Part shown: piece after piece, positions 5,936-6,981 of the stretch
Numbering within the stretch: the stretch's first letter is position 1
Layout of the letters: each line of letters starts with the position of its first letter
Origin: Planctomycetota bacterium
Lineage (GTDB): Bacteria > Planctomycetota > Planctomycetia > Isosphaerales > Isosphaeraceae
Length of the DNA stretch: 6,981 bases
Reading direction: 5' to 3'
Assembly: GCA_021778575.1 (NCBI GenBank)
Contig: JAJYCH010000255.1
Span: 1 to 6,981 of the forward strand
The notes under the pieces: model-generated
Databases searched by the model: none
What the model was told of the DNA's origin: nothing
Seen by the model: only the letters and a program-made list of their open reading frames with translations
Translations under genes and position numbers: made by a program

Positions 5936-6038
5936 GTAGGGTCCGCTGAGCGGACCGTCCATTGTGCGACGGAACAAACGATACCGGCTGGAAATGAGGG
6001 TCGATAGCACCGACCACGGCCCGCACAGCCGACCCTAC
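5936..6038. repeat. REPIN-like element, type B: inverted pair of GTAG-headed REP arms with a spacer
   Basis: The left arm (5936-5958) and right arm (6016-6038) are inverted repeats of 23 bases with 20 matches, 57 bases apart. Each arm reads inwards GTAGGGTCSGCTGWGCGGRCC. In the left arm GGTCCGCT (5940-5947) and AGCGGACC (5949-5956) form a perfect 8-base palindrome around one base. It shares the GTAGGGT head with the element at 2484-2540 but has a different palindromic core and a longer spacer. It fills much of the 289-base gap between fliA and the glycosyltransferase gene; I see no gene there. Confidence 0.75.
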
Positions 6039-6118
6039 AAGAGCAGACGTGAGCGAGGCGGATGATGACCGCGCTAACAAGTCGGTTAATCGCTGGTCGA
6101 GCACGCGAGAGCGCCGAC

Positions 6119-6981
6119 ATGAAGCTCCTTTTCTGGCCCAGCGAACCGGACGATTCCGCGACCGATTCGGCCGCCTGGATTCGTGGACTGATCCATTCGT
6201 CAAGGGCCGATGGGTTGACGGTCGAGGTCGTCGAGCCGAGTCATTTGATCGATCCCGACGAACCGCTCGAACGCTTTCAGCCCGACGCGGTCGTCGTCGT
6301 CGGCACCGGTCTGAAGGCCAGGGAGATCCTCGCCCGGGCGCGAGCCCGACGGGTCGTCACGGTCATCGCGACCGCTCGACTTGACACCGGCGACGCTGGT
6401 GTGTTCGACAATGCCGACGCCCTGGTCGTCCCCTCGAAGTTCGCCGGCCGCTACCATGCCGACACGCTGGGCCTGCACTCCACCCCCCTGCCCACCTGGG
6501 TCGATCCCGACCGCGCGATCGCCGAACATCGAGCCCCTCGGTTCGTCACGTTCGTCGATCCGTCAGCCGAAAATGGTGCTTATGTCTTCGCTCGGATTGT
6601 CGTCGAGCTGGGCCGGCTTCACCCCGAGATCCCGATCCTGATCGTCGCCACTCGCGGGAGTGGCGCGGTCCTGGCCGGGTCGGGGATCGATGTAATGGCT
6701 CAGGGTAATGTTCATTTGACGGAGCGGACATCGTTCTCGCGCGACCACTGGAAGGTCACGCGGGTCGCCTTGATTCCCTCGCTCGCCTGGGACGCGTCGC
6801 CCCGAAAACTGGCCGAGGCGCTGAGCCAGGGAATTCCCGTGGTCGCCTCCAACCGAGGCGCGTTGCCCGAAATCCAGGGCGATACCGGCGCGTCGCTGCC
6901 CATCCCCGACCGGATCACCCCCGCCACCCGAACCTTACACTCGGCCGAAGAAGTCGCCCCCTGGGTCGAAGCGATTGTCCG
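6119..6981 (+). CDS. GT4-like glycosyltransferase, 3' end beyond the window
   Basis: The frame is open for 287 codons from ATG 6119 to the right edge and opens MKLLFWPSEPDD, as expected for a Rossmann-type N-terminal domain. An N-terminal half with DAVVVVGTGLKAREIL and LVVPSKFAGRYHADTLGL (from L102) recalls the family's hinge region with a 'VVPS' strand. The C-terminal half has VTFVDPSAENGAYVFARIVVELG and EALSQGIPVVASNRGALPE (E233-E251), the donor-sugar-binding part of GT-B family 4 enzymes. The usual E-x7-E motif appears as D225-x7-E233. Sugar donor and acceptor cannot be read from the sequence. A weak GAGAG lies at 6106-6110 ahead of the start. The flagellar neighbours make flagellin or surface-polysaccharide glycosylation possible, but the fliA hairpin and REPIN-like element between them argue for a separate transcription unit. 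Confidence 0.75.
   Translation, partial: MKLLFWPSEPDDSATDSAAWIRGLIHSSRADGLTVEVVEPSHLIDPDEPLERFQPDAVVVVGTGLKAREILARARARRVVTVIATARLDTGDAGVFDNADALVVPSKFAGRYHADTLGLHSTPLPTWVDPDRAIAEHRAPRFVTFVDPSAENGAYVFARIVVELGRLHPEIPILIVATRGSGAVLAGSGIDVMAQGNVHLTERTSFSRDHWKVTRVALIPSLAWDASPRKLAEALSQGIPVVASNRGALPEIQGDTGASLPIPDRITPATRTLHSAEEVAPWVEAIV

Noticed and set aside
1..6981. A previously undescribed multi-gene system
   Set aside because: The identifiable genes form a standard flagellar core cluster plus a glycosyltransferase; the novelty lies in junctions, repeats, leader RNA and one altered motif rather than in a new gene system.

Overview
The window reads as a piece of a flagellar gene cluster from a GC-rich planctomycete, most likely of the Isosphaeraceae type. 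This rests on the family-level look of the proteins, especially the FliA-like sigma factor and the MinD-like FlhG, on the strong GC bias at third codon positions, and on GTAGGGT-bounded palindromes that I associate with planctomycete intergenic DNA. The taxonomic call is inference; no rRNA or other marker is present.

Layout, left to right. Positions 1-280 carry the interior of a minus-strand protein with no start codon ahead of its protein-like part; it butts directly against the next gene. Positions 281-2434 (+) encode FlhA, the membrane export gate of the flagellar type III secretion system. A 224-base gap (2435-2658) holds a REP-doublet (REPIN-like) palindrome nested inside inverted arrays of a 7-base unit. 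Then come FlhF, an SRP-type GTPase (2659-3792), FlhG, a MinD-like ATPase with an unusual P-loop (3869-4795), a 257-base leader with a candidate sigma-28 promoter and several stacked hairpins, and a FliA/WhiG-family sigma factor (5053-5829). A 289-base gap (5830-6118) follows, with a strong hairpin and a second, different REPIN-like palindrome. The last gene (6119 to the right edge, cut off) is a GT4-like glycosyltransferase.

How the genes fit together. FlhF and FlhG are known in other bacteria to set flagellar position and number. FlhA exports hook and filament subunits. FliA-type sigma factors transcribe late flagellar genes. The order flhA-flhF-flhG-fliA is the conserved core seen in many phyla. 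The expected upstream neighbour flhB is absent from the window; the minus-strand fragment occupies its place, which suggests a rearrangement or an assembly join just before flhA. The most interesting points are that broken left junction, the replacement of the catalytic P-loop lysine by threonine in FlhG, the two distinct REPIN-like elements, and the structured fliA leader with its possible self-recognised promoter. I see no defence system, CRISPR array, transposase gene, tRNA or rRNA.
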